Under the pieces are notes generated by a model. It had not been told where the DNA came from, searched no databases, and worked only from the letters and a program-made list of their open reading frames with translations. 64,000 nucleotides of DNA from Halotia branconii CENA392 (GTDB lineage: Bacteria; Cyanobacteriota; Cyanobacteriia; Cyanobacteriales; Nostocaceae), in NCBI RefSeq assembly GCF_029953635.1, contig NZ_CP124543.1, positions 6,170,367 through 6,234,366 of the forward strand, read 5' to 3'. The translations under genes and the position numbers were made by a program. Positions 34,913 to 44,144 of this stretch are shown here, one piece after another; the stretch's first letter is position 1; the number at the start of each line of letters is the position of its first letter.

Positions 34913-35667
34913 AAGTTGTCTTGCAGAGAACGCAGACATGCAAGAAAAGCAACGCTTTCTGGATGTTGCGATCGCATAAATTCATCTTTTGTAGCTAATA
35001 CAATCAACTCTCCCCCATACATTAAACCAATTCTTGACGCTAAAACAAAAGCTTCTTGGATATCATGGGTGACAAATACCACCGTCTTACCTAATTCTTT
35101 TTGTAACCGCCGAAACTCTTGTTGCAATTCTAGCCGCGTAATCGGATCAAGTGCGCCAAAAGGTTCATCCATCAATAACACTGGCGGATCTGCTGCTAAT
35201 GCCCTAGCTACTCCTACCCGTTGTCTTTGTCCTCCCGACAGTTCATGGGGATAACGCCCAGCAAATTGTGTCGGTTCTAAGCCTACCAAATGTAATAATT
35301 CATAAACCCGTGTTTTAATTTGTTTCGGTTGCCAAGCTTCTAAAGTCGGAACTAAACCTACATTACGTTCCACAGTAAAATGGGGAAATAAACCAGTTTC
35401 TTGAATTACATAACCAATCTTGCGCCGCAGTTTAATTTCATCCCACCCAGTTGTGGGAATGCCATTAAATAATACTTCACCTTGGGTAGGTGTCAAGAGA
35501 CGATTGATTAATTTCATTGTCGTAGTTTTGCCGCTACCACTGCGTCCGAGTAATACCAGTGCTTCTCCTTGGCAGATGGAAAAGTTGAGATTTGATACTA
35601 AAGGGCGGCGATCGCGGCTAAAGGTGACATCATGAAATTCTATAGTGATTTGCTGATCTTGTTGCAT
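34909..35667 (-). CDS. ABC transporter ATP-binding protein, osmoprotectant (OpuA/ProV-like)
   Basis: A 252-residue nucleotide-binding domain with Walker A LGRSGSGKTT (about residue 36), the Q-loop GYVIQETGLFPHFTV, ABC signature LSGGQRQRVGVARAL, Walker B VLLMDEPFGALD and the H-loop VFVTHDIQEA. The Q-loop form is typical of the glycine betaine/proline group. Unlike some OpuA-type ATPases it has no C-terminal CBS domains. First gene of the operon; its TGA overlaps the permease ATG by four bases. Confidence 0.94.
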   Translation of the reverse strand: MQQDQQITIEFHDVTFSRDRRPLVSNLNFSICQGEALVLLGRSGSGKTTTMKLINRLLTPTQGEVLFNGIPTTGWDEIKLRRKIGYVIQETGLFPHFTVERNVGLVPTLEAWQPKQIKTRVYELLHLVGLEPTQFAGRYPHELSGGQRQRVGVARALAADPPVLLMDEPFGALDPITRLELQQEFRRLQKELGKTVVFVTHDIQEAFVLASRIGLMYGGELIVLATKDEFMRSQHPESVAFLACLRSLQDNL

Positions 35668-35848
35668 AATTTACTGGCTATAGGTGCTAGCTATATATAA
35701 TTATCTGCTGATTTGCTACAAAGTAGTAGGTTAGGTAGAGCGCAAGCAAAACCCAACAAAACCTCAGAAATACATAGGTTTCGTTCCTCAGAAAGAGGTC
35801 GTAATTTACTATATTGTTTAATCTGCAATAGTATAGTTGAGGTTTTTG

Positions 35849-36364
35849 ATGAATTATTTAATTGCAGTTTTACCAGACCGAATGCAAGCCGAAGCAGCTT
35901 ACTCGGCGTTGGCACAAGAAGGCTTACCCAGTCAACAAATTGACATTTTGGGAAGTGGCTATAAAAGCGCTGATGAGTTTGGATTAATTGACCCTAATAT
36001 ACAGGCCAAAAAAGGAGCAAAACGTTTAATTTACTGGCTAGTACCCTTTGGATTTGTTGCAGGTTATGCTTTCAATTTTTTAACTGGTATTGAAATATTT
36101 CCTGTGATTGGTAACGTTGGTAATCATCTGATTGGCGGACTTTTAGGAGCTATTTCTGGTGCATTAGGTGCTTACTTGGTTGGTGGTGGTGTAGGTTTAA
36201 CTGTAGGTAGTGGAGATGCTCTGCCTTATCGTAATCGCCTGAATCAAGGTAAATATTTGATCGTAGTTAAGGGTACTGAAGAATTAACTCGTCAGGCAAC
36301 TCGCGTGTTGCGCCAGTTTGAACCTGAAAACATTCAAGGTTACACAGAACCAACAGGTGCTTAA
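35849..36364 (+). CDS. Small membrane protein with glycine-rich hairpin (stress-protein-like)
   Basis: A 171-residue protein. The N-terminal soluble part (YLIAVLPDRMQAEAAYSALAQEGLPSQQIDIL) is of the kind seen in low-temperature-induced or general stress 17M-like proteins. Two hydrophobic segments follow (LVPFGFVAGYAFNFLTGI; GGLLGAISGALGAYLVGGGVGLTVG), then a ferredoxin-like end KYLIVVKGTEELTRQATRVL. GAGG at 35839-35842 lies 6 bases before ATG 35849, which decides the start. No annotated function can be supported. Confidence 0.78.
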   Translation: MNYLIAVLPDRMQAEAAYSALAQEGLPSQQIDILGSGYKSADEFGLIDPNIQAKKGAKRLIYWLVPFGFVAGYAFNFLTGIEIFPVIGNVGNHLIGGLLGAISGALGAYLVGGGVGLTVGSGDALPYRNRLNQGKYLIVVKGTEELTRQATRVLRQFEPENIQGYTEPTGA

Positions 36365-36703
36365 AATAGAATAAGGGATGTGCAGAGAAATAAAGTACTT
36401 GGTATCTAGAATTGTGGATTTCATAATAATTTGAGTTCTTTTGTAGTAAGTAGTTCAGGGCTTATGAGATTGCTTCCTTCCACTTTGTTCCAGTCGCAAT
36501 GACGGAATATCATATTTGACTGCAACTTGGGATCAATACTTCGACAAGCTCAGTGCGACGCTGCGCTCAACCCACTGGCTGAGCGTCGAGGGCTGAGAGT
36601 TAAGGGCTGAGCGTCGAGGGCTGAGCGTAGTCGAAGCCCGATCTTTTGGTACACTATTTAACCGCAAGTCCCTAAACGTATTTTTTTAAGTTGTGCCTTT
36701 GTA
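36365..36703. repeat. Intergenic repeats: partial MITE fragment and GGGCTGAGCGTCGA cluster
   Basis: At 36470-36508 GATTGCTTCC...CCAGTCGCAATGACGG matches the right-interior part of the GGACTTACGCA elements, without their ends. From 36538 to 36636 there is a CTTCGACAAGCTCAGTGCG... and tandem GGGCTGAGCGTCGA/GGGCTGAGCGTAGTCGAAG repeat, of the same group as 23083-23180. No gene. Confidence 0.75.
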
Positions 36704-37381
36704 TTAATTTCTCCTTATTGCTTTGACTAGGAAAAACAAAATACATATACCAAGAATCATTGCCAGCGCTGTCACAATCATTCCTAAACTACCAGTGTTT
36801 ATACTCTGTGTTGGTGCATTGTTGACATTTTGTACAAGTTGTGAGTTTTCTGTTGCTCCCGATGCTACGGTGACTTCAAACTTGAATTTAAACGGTTTGA
36901 AACTAGCAGTATTTGCTGGGCTACCGCTCAGTTGTAGTTGATAAGCCCCCGGTTTGGGGAAGATAATATTTGCACCAGGAATACCTTGATAACGTTCAGC
37001 TGTCACAGGTTTTAAAGATGGCTCTAGCAGTGCTGGCTCTTGAGGGCTATGAGGTTCGGCATAAACAGCCAACCGACACTTGCATTGGGTGAGAGGAATT
37101 GTCTTTCCACCTTTGCGAGTCAGTGCGAACCAAGCTTGTGTGGGTTCTCCAGCACGGGGATTATCATTTGGTTCAATGTGGAGAGTCGCACCGACATCCG
37201 CCGCTATTTCTACTTTATGGGCAGAAGCGGGGTGAACATTTATTATGCTTATGACTAAGCAACTCAAAAATAATAAGTACTTGATGTTGGTTCGGTAATA
37301 CCTTTGTTTTAAAATCCTTGGATGTTCACTAACAGAACTAGAGAATAAGCATAATTTACCGCGATTTAGTTGGGGGAACAT
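36704..37381 (-). CDS. Exported membrane-anchored protein beside a SafE-family gene
   Basis: A 225-residue protein. A basic N-terminus precedes a signal peptide (LLFLSCLVISIINVHPASA, ending near residue 54). The mature part is a beta-sandwich-like domain (ADVGATLHIEPNDNPRAGE, TQCKCRLAVY with a C-x-C pair, KPGAYQLQLSG) followed by a C-terminal membrane helix (LGMIVTALAMILGICILFFLV) and RRN. The type resembles YtkA/FixH/CopC-like periplasmic domains, but I cannot assign it firmly. Its 5' end overlaps the 3' end of the TauE/SafE gene by 26 bases, so the two are surely co-transcribed. Confidence 0.78.
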   Translation of the reverse strand: MFPQLNRGKLCLFSSSVSEHPRILKQRYYRTNIKYLLFLSCLVISIINVHPASAHKVEIAADVGATLHIEPNDNPRAGEPTQAWFALTRKGGKTIPLTQCKCRLAVYAEPHSPQEPALLEPSLKPVTAERYQGIPGANIIFPKPGAYQLQLSGSPANTASFKPFKFKFEVTVASGATENSQLVQNVNNAPTQSINTGSLGMIVTALAMILGICILFFLVKAIRRN

Positions 37382-38609
37382 AAAACTTTTCTACGCTTAA
37401 CTTTGACCAAAAAAAACGCGAACGTACCAGCAATACACTAAAAGTGGCAATTCCCAGCAGTACAACTGCTAATTTATTCCCCCAAGTTGATTGTCCAGAA
37501 CCCAGATAATGGGAACCAATCAACACAGCATGAATGACACTCAAAAGCAAAGCTGGCACGCTCAATAAATGAATTTGTCGCCAACGCTTGCCTAAGGATT
37601 TTTGCAATGATTCCCAACTTGTAAAAGCCGCGGGGGTCATTAATATTAATGCTACAGCACCCGCAGCCATACTCCACTGAAAGTCTATTGGCAAGAAAAA
37701 CAAAGCGGCAAAATTCCATTGCAGGGAATGTTCAATCATGTGGGTGGTATGAACCACAGAAAGTACAAAGGCTCCCACTCCCAAAGCGCGGCGGTAACGT
37801 AGAGGCGAAGCCCATAAGCTGCTGATAGGACGAGCAATTAGCGCTAATATCAAACAAATCAATGCAGCATGTCCGGTGTAATCTACCATTGTGTCACCAG
37901 TCCGCAGCAAGGTAATCGTGCCGATGGTGAGTGTAACCCAACCACCTAAGCGAAATAATTGACTACGCCTATCTTTACTTACTAACGAAGTCGAGACACC
38001 TACACCCAGCATAGTAGGTAAAGTTCCCAAACCAAAAGCCAGCATGGTTGCTGTACTCATCCACAAGTTACCAGTTTCGGCGGCTTTGATTTGAGCAATA
38101 TACAAAAAACCACAAGGCATCAAACCCCAAGTCATCCCCAAAAGTATTGGTGTCCACCATTTGGTTTTGAAAGAAAGTTTAATCATGCCTGTACTCAGGC
38201 GATCGTGTAAACTTTTTTGTAATAAAGGATGTAATAGAGGAATCCGAGGCAACCAATTGGGTTTTACTTGTCCCAACCCAAACCAAATCAGCATTACACC
38301 AGTAACAACAGCGATGACGCGGCGAAAGTCACTGCCAACACCCGCTAGTTGTCCACTTTTTATGAAAGCTGAACCTAATGCCCCGATACCAGCGCCAACT
38401 AGAGCATAACTCAACATCCGCCCCAGGTTGAGCAGGATATGAAATTTTAATTGCTGTTGCCAAGATACAGAATTGTCTAAGGAAGATTGTTGTGGAGTCT
38501 TTTGCTGATGAGACAAAGAAAACGCCACTGTTAGAGGACCACACATCCCAAAGCAATGCCCAAAACTGCCTAAGAACCCTAGGATTGTGATCAGCAACAA
38601 ATCTAACAT
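37356..38609 (-). CDS. TauE/SafE family membrane protein with C-terminal ferric-reductase-like helices
   Basis: A 417-residue polytopic protein starting at ATG 38607-38609. The N-terminal half is UreH/SafE-type: LGFLGSFGHCFGMCGPLTVAF (about residues 8-28, with H-C-x3-C that may bind metal), a second Cys-Pro segment GLMPCGFLYIAQIKAAETG and FGLGTLPTMLG. The C-terminal half adds at least five helices with conserved-looking His (SVVHTTHMIEHSL, RQIHLLSVPALLLSVIHAVLIGSHY) that resemble a heme-binding ferric-reductase/cytochrome b-like domain. A longer start at 38681 adds 24 residues and is less likely. Confidence 0.83.
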   Translation of the reverse strand: MLDLLLITILGFLGSFGHCFGMCGPLTVAFSLSHQQKTPQQSSLDNSVSWQQQLKFHILLNLGRMLSYALVGAGIGALGSAFIKSGQLAGVGSDFRRVIAVVTGVMLIWFGLGQVKPNWLPRIPLLHPLLQKSLHDRLSTGMIKLSFKTKWWTPILLGMTWGLMPCGFLYIAQIKAAETGNLWMSTATMLAFGLGTLPTMLGVGVSTSLVSKDRRSQLFRLGGWVTLTIGTITLLRTGDTMVDYTGHAALICLILALIARPISSLWASPLRYRRALGVGAFVLSVVHTTHMIEHSLQWNFAALFFLPIDFQWSMAAGAVALILMTPAAFTSWESLQKSLGKRWRQIHLLSVPALLLSVIHAVLIGSHYLGSGQSTWGNKLAVVLLGIATFSVLLVRSRFFWSKLSVEKFYVPPTKSR

Positions 38610-38729
38610 AAATAACTTAGCGCTCTTTGTAGTCGGAACTTTAAGTGAAATTGCGATCGCTGTCAAAAGACACATCGTCAAACTTGATGTTTACGTTACC
38701 CTAAGTCTGGAAGCCAAGGATAAATTTGC

Positions 38730-39752
38730 ATGAAAAAATGGATTTGGCTAGTGCTGTTTGTACTAGTGGCAATTGCCGTGGTAAATAGTAGGGGTACTGT
38801 CAAAAGTGCGTTTTTTGAGCAGCGTCCTTCGCCAGAAATTGTAGAGAGTATTCCAGCGGCTAAGCCTCAACCACAGATACAAGAAATAAACAATACACCA
38901 CAAGTGTCTACTGACCAGCTATTAGCTCACATCCAAAAATTGAATTTTCAACGCTACACAACAACCGAGCGATCGCTTACTCGCACTTATATCACAACTG
39001 AACTGCAAAAATTCGGTTGGAAACCTCAATTAGAAAAGTTTACTGGTGGCGTTAATATTTTTGCCGAACGACAGGGAACCGACAAAGCAGCAGGAGCAAT
39101 TCTCGTTGCTGCACATTACGATACTGTGGCTTTTTCTCCCGGTGCAGATGACAATGCCAGTGGTGTAGCTGTAGTGCTAGAAGTTGCCCGACTTTTTGGT
39201 TCTCTATCCACTCCAAGGACTTTGCAGTTAACTTTTTTTGATCAAGAAGAAACAGGACTTTTAGGTAGTAAAGCTTTTGTTACCAAGACAGCACGGCTGC
39301 AAAAATTACGCGGAGTCATAGTTATGGATATGGTGGGTTACGCTTGCTACACTGTTGGATGTCAGCAGTATCCCCCAGGACTACCTATTACTCCACCCAG
39401 TGACAAGGGCGACTTTTTAGCAGTAGTTGGAGATATAGAACATTTACCTTTACTGAATACTTTTCAAAACTCACAGACTCTACCACAAGTCTTAAGAGTG
39501 CCTATTCCTCTCAAAGGTTTACTGACACCCGACACCCTACGTAGTGACCATGCCCCATTTTGGTATCAAGGGGTGGGTGCAGTGCTAGTAACAGATACAG
39601 CGAATCTGCGTACTCCCCATTATCATCAACCTAGTGATGTTCCTGCAACCATTGAGCGATCGTTTTTTACCGGGTCAGCGCAGATTGTAGTTAATGCTAC
39701 CACTAAGTTGTTAAAAGAAAACGTGATCTTGAAAACTCAACCACCAAATTGA
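38730..39752 (+). CDS. M28 family zinc peptidase, membrane-anchored or exported
   Basis: A 340-residue protein with an N-terminal hydrophobic anchor (WIWLVLFVLVAIAVV) and an M28 aminopeptidase/glutaminyl cyclase-like domain. The zinc ligands are AAHYDTVAFSPGADDNASG (His about residue 129, Asp about 141), FDQEETGLLGS (Glu pair about 174), and SDHAPFWYQG (His about 273). It likely cleaves peptides outside the cytoplasmic membrane. An AAGGA ribosome binding site lies 10 bases before ATG 38730. Divergent from the TauE/SafE gene. Confidence 0.9.
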   Translation: MKKWIWLVLFVLVAIAVVNSRGTVKSAFFEQRPSPEIVESIPAAKPQPQIQEINNTPQVSTDQLLAHIQKLNFQRYTTTERSLTRTYITTELQKFGWKPQLEKFTGGVNIFAERQGTDKAAGAILVAAHYDTVAFSPGADDNASGVAVVLEVARLFGSLSTPRTLQLTFFDQEETGLLGSKAFVTKTARLQKLRGVIVMDMVGYACYTVGCQQYPPGLPITPPSDKGDFLAVVGDIEHLPLLNTFQNSQTLPQVLRVPIPLKGLLTPDTLRSDHAPFWYQGVGAVLVTDTANLRTPHYHQPSDVPATIERSFFTGSAQIVVNATTKLLKENVILKTQPPN

Positions 39753-39818
39753 CTTTTTTTGAATTGAAAATTGCAATGAGTTAAGTAAGTCGGAGAAATA
39801 AAATCAAACTATGTGAAT

Positions 39819-39908
39819 AAAAGTAAATAAGGCTCAAACTCTTTCTCCCCCTGCCTCCTCTGCCTCCCCTGCTTGCCCAAATGTATCAACTTTAAAGTAA
39901 AACGGTAT
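39819..39908. repeat. 32-bp dispersed repeat copy 2 joined to the end of an ATACC-type element
   Basis: 39819-39850 is the exact reverse complement of 18438-18469. It continues into CCTGCCTCC...CTGCTTGCCCAAATGTATCAACTTTAAAGTAAAACGGTATC, which matches in reverse complement the left end of the element at 60999-61178. So two repeat types are joined here. Confidence 0.85.
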
Positions 39909-41107
39909 CAGAGGTCTACTGGAGTAGCAATACCGCATTTAACTAGTCCTGCTTCCAATTCTTTAATGAATCTCATATCTTGCTCTAACAAAGGTTGAGT
40001 TTCATTAACAACAGAGTCACCACTTATAGAAAATTGTCGCTTGAGAAAATTGAATGCTTGCTGGAATTGATGAGGATTTGCCTTTATTGGCGAGTCAAAG
40101 TGACAGGGAATAATCTGCTGGAAATTCCAAGTAGCGACCTTGTCTACCCAGTTAAGTACTTGCTGTGGCGCTTGGGGAAGAATTAAAACTTGTAGAATCG
40201 GTGCTACAAATGGACGACCTCCACCTCGTAAGGCATCAAAAGACTGTTTCCAGTTATCTTGCCATCGAAATGGAAATAAACCGCAGTAAGCCTTGAGTGA
40301 CTTTTGTGGCGCTTTGAGAGCATCACAAAACATTTGCCCCAAACCTGTAATTTTTAGTACGCTGGGACGAAAGAAAACTGCAAATAAGGAAATGCGTTGC
40401 CATCCCTGGCGACGGTTAAGTTGATTATCCTCAATCGCTTCAGAAGCATTGTTTCTGGCATGAAACAATAAAGGATAGGGATCTAGTTGGTTAATTGCGG
40501 GTGGATCTTCTGGTACAGATAATATACTATCCGTTAAGAGTAGAGTGTGCGATCGCTTGTGAAAAACTGCAACTTCTGCAAAAGATCCTCGCCCCAAATC
40601 AATGTCTAATACAGCATATTCAAACTCATCAGCAAAAGGTGCTTGACTACTATCTTCTGGAAGTACTTGGGTGCGTTTTTGAGGAAAACCTAGCCAACTC
40701 AGGGGCAAAGTTAGTGGAAAACTCCATTGATGCGGTGCAATGAATACTTGTGCTTGAGAAAAGCATCTAGCGAAAGGACCGACAAATATTTTGTGTTCTA
40801 AACCAGAACTTGTCGGCAAAATGATGTACTTAACATCTCCGTGCTTGGCAACCAACTCCTTAACTAAACGAATACATTCAATGGTTGGTGCTACAGGTGC
40901 ATAAACAAAAAGCCCGCCTGCTTCTAGCTTAATTACAGTCATCCGAATTGGCACGATGGTATAGAGAATGCCGTGCAACTGCTCAAATGTCCAAATAGTA
41001 TCCTTAACAATTTCTAAGCAAAGTGTACGACGTTGACTGTAGGGATAAAGTGGTAAAGCAGGCCAAAACGGCCATAACCAATCTTGAGAATTAGTACTAG
41101 ATTGCAT
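39908..41107 (-). CDS. DUF4336 domain protein (metallo-beta-lactamase-like fold)
   Basis: A 399-residue cyanobacterial/plant-type DUF4336 protein: WPFWPALPLYPYSQRRTL near the N-terminus, YIILPTSSGLEHKIFVGPFA (about residues 90-109), LLTDSILSVPEDPP (about 185) and IIPCHFDSPIKANPHQF near the C-terminus. DUF4336 is related to metallo-hydrolases, but most His ligands are not in the usual HxHxD form here, and no function is known. I prefer ATG 41105-41107 (MQSSTNSQD) over 41146, whose extension is charged and lies in low-complexity DNA. It follows pcxA by 88 bases. Confidence 0.87.
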   Translation of the reverse strand: MQSSTNSQDWLWPFWPALPLYPYSQRRTLCLEIVKDTIWTFEQLHGILYTIVPIRMTVIKLEAGGLFVYAPVAPTIECIRLVKELVAKHGDVKYIILPTSSGLEHKIFVGPFARCFSQAQVFIAPHQWSFPLTLPLSWLGFPQKRTQVLPEDSSQAPFADEFEYAVLDIDLGRGSFAEVAVFHKRSHTLLLTDSILSVPEDPPAINQLDPYPLLFHARNNASEAIEDNQLNRRQGWQRISLFAVFFRPSVLKITGLGQMFCDALKAPQKSLKAYCGLFPFRWQDNWKQSFDALRGGGRPFVAPILQVLILPQAPQQVLNWVDKVATWNFQQIIPCHFDSPIKANPHQFQQAFNFLKRQFSISGDSVVNETQPLLEQDMRFIKELEAGLVKCGIATPVDL

Positions 41108-41195
41108 CGATTCTGGTTGTCGTTTTTCTTTTGGTTTATGCCCCATGCCCGATTTCCTATACCCGAAAACTCCATCTTCTTAAGGGTAGAGTTTT

Positions 41196-42410
41196 TCATT
41201 CATCCATTTCTTTTAATGTAGCTAATGCTGAAGGAGATAACCGACTGAGATAACGGAATATCCAATATTTGAATATAGTATCTAAAATTACTGGAAAGGT
41301 AGCAATAAACATAAAGATGATGCTTCTATTGGCTTCAAGACCTAAATGTTGTGCCAACCCGTCTAAAATTACTTCCCATCCATGTGGTGAGTGAAATCCT
41401 ACAAATATATCTGTGAATAAAATAATTAAAAAAGCTTTGGCGCTGTCGCTTAAACCATAGACAAGAGTATCAATAAAGGATTTGACAACCACAATTTCTC
41501 TTTTACTCTTAGCAATTACTATAGCAAAAGCAATTAATGAGAGCAAATCAGCAAAAATATTGCTAACAGCATTACTACTTTTATGACGAAATACTTCGGC
41601 TATTTCAATTGCTTTTTCTTTGATGCTTTCTTTTATAGCCTCTGACGAAATTGTTGGAGACTTATAAAGTAAACTTTCTAGTCTCAGCTTTTCTTGAAAG
41701 ATATTTAATTCATCTAGAGCCTGATCTTCCATTTCAGAGTTGAGGAAAATTTGACTGATATTATCACCTCTAATGTTTTCTACTATAGGATTAATTAAAA
41801 TTCTTTTAGATAGTTGATGTGTTAAGAGTGGTACAATAATTAAAGTTATCAAAAATTTTAAAGCCGTCCTAGTACGATTTCTAGAAATTCGATAATTCTT
41901 GATAAATTCTTCTTCTGCTTCGGGCGTGAAATCTGTTTTAATTTTATTAATTGTTCTGCCAATAGATCTAGGTAAGACTCCGGTTTTTTGAGAAGGAGGT
42001 TCAATCTTATCATTTAGATTAGAAGAATCAAACTGTTGCTCAGCTTCACTAGTATTATTTTTTATAGTTTTCGGAAAAGACACTAATGTACTGTTTTTAA
42101 TTAAATTATATTTCCAGGTATACTTTTCTATTACTTCATCAATAAATTTCAACTTTTCTAATACAAATGACTCAGAAAGATTGAGAATTGAACGGCTCAA
42201 TTGAAATTCTGTTAGTCTGATTTGAATAATAGTTAAATTTTGGTCAAGATATCCCTGCCAATAAGACATAACATTTTCAGTATAATTTGCTGATTTAGCA
42301 GATATTTTTTGATTACCAAAATGTTCTCTTTCGATATTTCTAATGACTTGAGCAGCATTGTATGCTTCTAGAAGCGCTCTTTCTGGTGTCTTCAAAAACC
42401 ATTGATTCAT
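41196..42410 (-). CDS. pcxA: Proton extrusion protein PcxA (CemA/CotA family)
   Basis: A 404-residue inner-membrane protein. The N-terminal soluble region has WFLKTPERALLEAYNAAQ and SYWQGYLDQNLTIIQIRLTEFQLSRS, a signature of the cyanobacterial PcxA family. The C-terminal half has four hydrophobic helices (FLITLIIVPLLTHQL; VSNIFADLLSLIAFAIVIAK; AFLIILFTDIFVGFHSPHGWEVIL; FMFIATFPVILDTIFKYWIF), as in chloroplast CemA. PcxA drives light-dependent proton efflux linked to carbon uptake and acid acclimation. The start at ATG 42408-42410 is supported by an AAGGAA motif upstream; ATG 42431 is the alternative. Confidence 0.93.
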   Translation of the reverse strand: MNQWFLKTPERALLEAYNAAQVIRNIEREHFGNQKISAKSANYTENVMSYWQGYLDQNLTIIQIRLTEFQLSRSILNLSESFVLEKLKFIDEVIEKYTWKYNLIKNSTLVSFPKTIKNNTSEAEQQFDSSNLNDKIEPPSQKTGVLPRSIGRTINKIKTDFTPEAEEEFIKNYRISRNRTRTALKFLITLIIVPLLTHQLSKRILINPIVENIRGDNISQIFLNSEMEDQALDELNIFQEKLRLESLLYKSPTISSEAIKESIKEKAIEIAEVFRHKSSNAVSNIFADLLSLIAFAIVIAKSKREIVVVKSFIDTLVYGLSDSAKAFLIILFTDIFVGFHSPHGWEVILDGLAQHLGLEANRSIIFMFIATFPVILDTIFKYWIFRYLSRLSPSALATLKEMDE

Positions 42411-42509
42411 TGTTACTTGTTTCCTTTTCATTTGTTTTTGATCTGGTTTAATACCACTCCAGATACTAAGTAATGAAGAACCTAAATTTTTATACTTTAC
42501 TAGTTTTTT

Positions 42510-44144
42510 CTATTCCCTGTTCCTTATCATTTGCATACATGTCTGATAAACCTTGACAGCACGATCGATGCCCTTGAAACGATGATCTCCCATTTCCTGG
42601 AAATCCGATGACTTTGAAAGCATTATATAAGTAGCTTCACTGATCACGCATTCGCTAGGAGGACAAACAGCTTCCATACGAGCAGCAAGATTAATCGTAG
42701 CTCCTAATGCTGTGTAGTCAACCCTCTGAGAACTACCAACATCGCCGACAACAGCTTTACCACTATTAATTGCAATGCGTAATTGTAAGGGTTCGTGCCA
42801 AAAACTGTTAGCATTGAGACGTTCAAGACGAGTGAGCATTCCTTTAGCAGCTGCGGTTGCGCGATCGGCGTGATCTAATTGTGGTTCTGGAGCGCCAAAA
42901 AATGCCATAATACAATCGCCAATATACTTATCTAAAGTGCCACCGTAGGCAAACACTTCTTGCAACATCTCTTCAAATAAATTATTTAACAATTGAGCGA
43001 TCGCAGTTGGTGTTAATCTTTCAGAAATCGCCGTAAAGCCAACCAAATCCGCGAACAAAATACTGATTTCGCTTTCTGCGGGAGCTAAACGACCATCTGG
43101 TAATCCCCCTACAGATATTAACTGCTGTACAACAGATGGCGAATGATAGCGTTCTAGTCGGTGACGAATCACCTCTTCAGTTTTGAGTTTTTCTGCCAGC
43201 AGCCAACGTTGGACACTAGAAGCTACAAGATTTGCTAAAGCCGAAAAAAAGCTGAGTTCTTCCTCTCCTTCATTTGCCCAATGGTAAGAAGAAAGATGAG
43301 CATCGGCGTAGAGAACACCAACAACTTTATTTTCATCCCATAAAGGCACAGCCATAGCACTGCGAATACCTTTAATCAAAATACTATGTTCCCCAGAAAA
43401 CCGTTCATCTTTATGGGTGTCAGCGGTTTGCAGGGCTATTTTTTCTTCAAATACTTTTTGACAGATACTCCGACTAATCCAATCACCATCAGCAGCCAAA
43501 GATTCCTGCTCAGAAACATCTCTAGTACCAGCATTCACCAACTCTAACTGACCACACCCACCAACATCAATTAATAATGCCAGGCGGTCAATACTATCGA
43601 GATAACGAAAAACGACTTGTTGCACCTGGGAAAAAATCTCTTCTATAGATGCTGCTGCACAGAGGTTTTTGGCTATATCTACTAGGTCTTTAAGACGGGC
43701 AATAGTTTTGTCTTTGTTGCTGGTTTCGCCATCTTTGCCATCGGCTTCTATCCATTGCTGTTGCAGTTGTTTGACATTACGAAAAATTGTTTTTGGCTCA
43801 GAAGCTTCTGATAATACAAAATCCTTAGTCATAAACTGTGTAGCAGGATTGGCAAATAACACTACCAAATTCACATTTCCCAGCCAAACAATATCACCAT
43901 GATGTAACTCTTGGGCATGACTAACAAGACATTGATTCACTTGTGTCCCGTTTTTGCTCCCCAAATCCTCAATATTCCAAACTCCATCAGCCGTTTTGAC
44001 TAGCCTAGCGTGCTTACGAGAAACTCCTCCAAAAGGTAAGTACAAGTCACATTCCGGTAAACGGCCAATTGTGAACTCATTTTGATTCACTGTCACCGTT
44101 GTTTCCGTATCTCCCTGTTTTAGCCGCAATGTGAGTTCAGTCAT
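42510..44144 (-). CDS. FHA-GAF-class III nucleotide (adenylate) cyclase
   Basis: A 544-residue signalling enzyme. Residues 1-95 form an FHA phosphothreonine-binding domain (FTIGRLPECDLYLPFGGVSRKHARLV, GSKNGTQVN). Residues 145-315 are a GAF domain (ICAAASIEEIFSQVQ..., GVLYADAHLSS). Residues 355-540 are a class III cyclase: metal-binding ILFADLVGFTAISERL and KYIGDCIMAFFGAP (Asp pair, with a Lys typical of adenylate specificity) and VDYTALGATINLAARME. It probably makes cAMP in response to a GAF-bound ligand and a kinase-dependent FHA partner. Followed by pcxA after 100 bases; co-transcription is possible. Confidence 0.94.
   Translation of the reverse strand: MTELTLRLKQGDTETTVTVNQNEFTIGRLPECDLYLPFGGVSRKHARLVKTADGVWNIEDLGSKNGTQVNQCLVSHAQELHHGDIVWLGNVNLVVLFANPATQFMTKDFVLSEASEPKTIFRNVKQLQQQWIEADGKDGETSNKDKTIARLKDLVDIAKNLCAAASIEEIFSQVQQVVFRYLDSIDRLALLIDVGGCGQLELVNAGTRDVSEQESLAADGDWISRSICQKVFEEKIALQTADTHKDERFSGEHSILIKGIRSAMAVPLWDENKVVGVLYADAHLSSYHWANEGEEELSFFSALANLVASSVQRWLLAEKLKTEEVIRHRLERYHSPSVVQQLISVGGLPDGRLAPAESEISILFADLVGFTAISERLTPTAIAQLLNNLFEEMLQEVFAYGGTLDKYIGDCIMAFFGAPEPQLDHADRATAAAKGMLTRLERLNANSFWHEPLQLRIAINSGKAVVGDVGSSQRVDYTALGATINLAARMEAVCPPSECVISEATYIMLSKSSDFQEMGDHRFKGIDRAVKVYQTCMQMIRNRE

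Noticed and set aside
39908-41107. Active metallo-beta-lactamase for the DUF4336 gene
   Set aside because: The usual HxHxDH metal site is not visible, so enzymatic activity should not be claimed.
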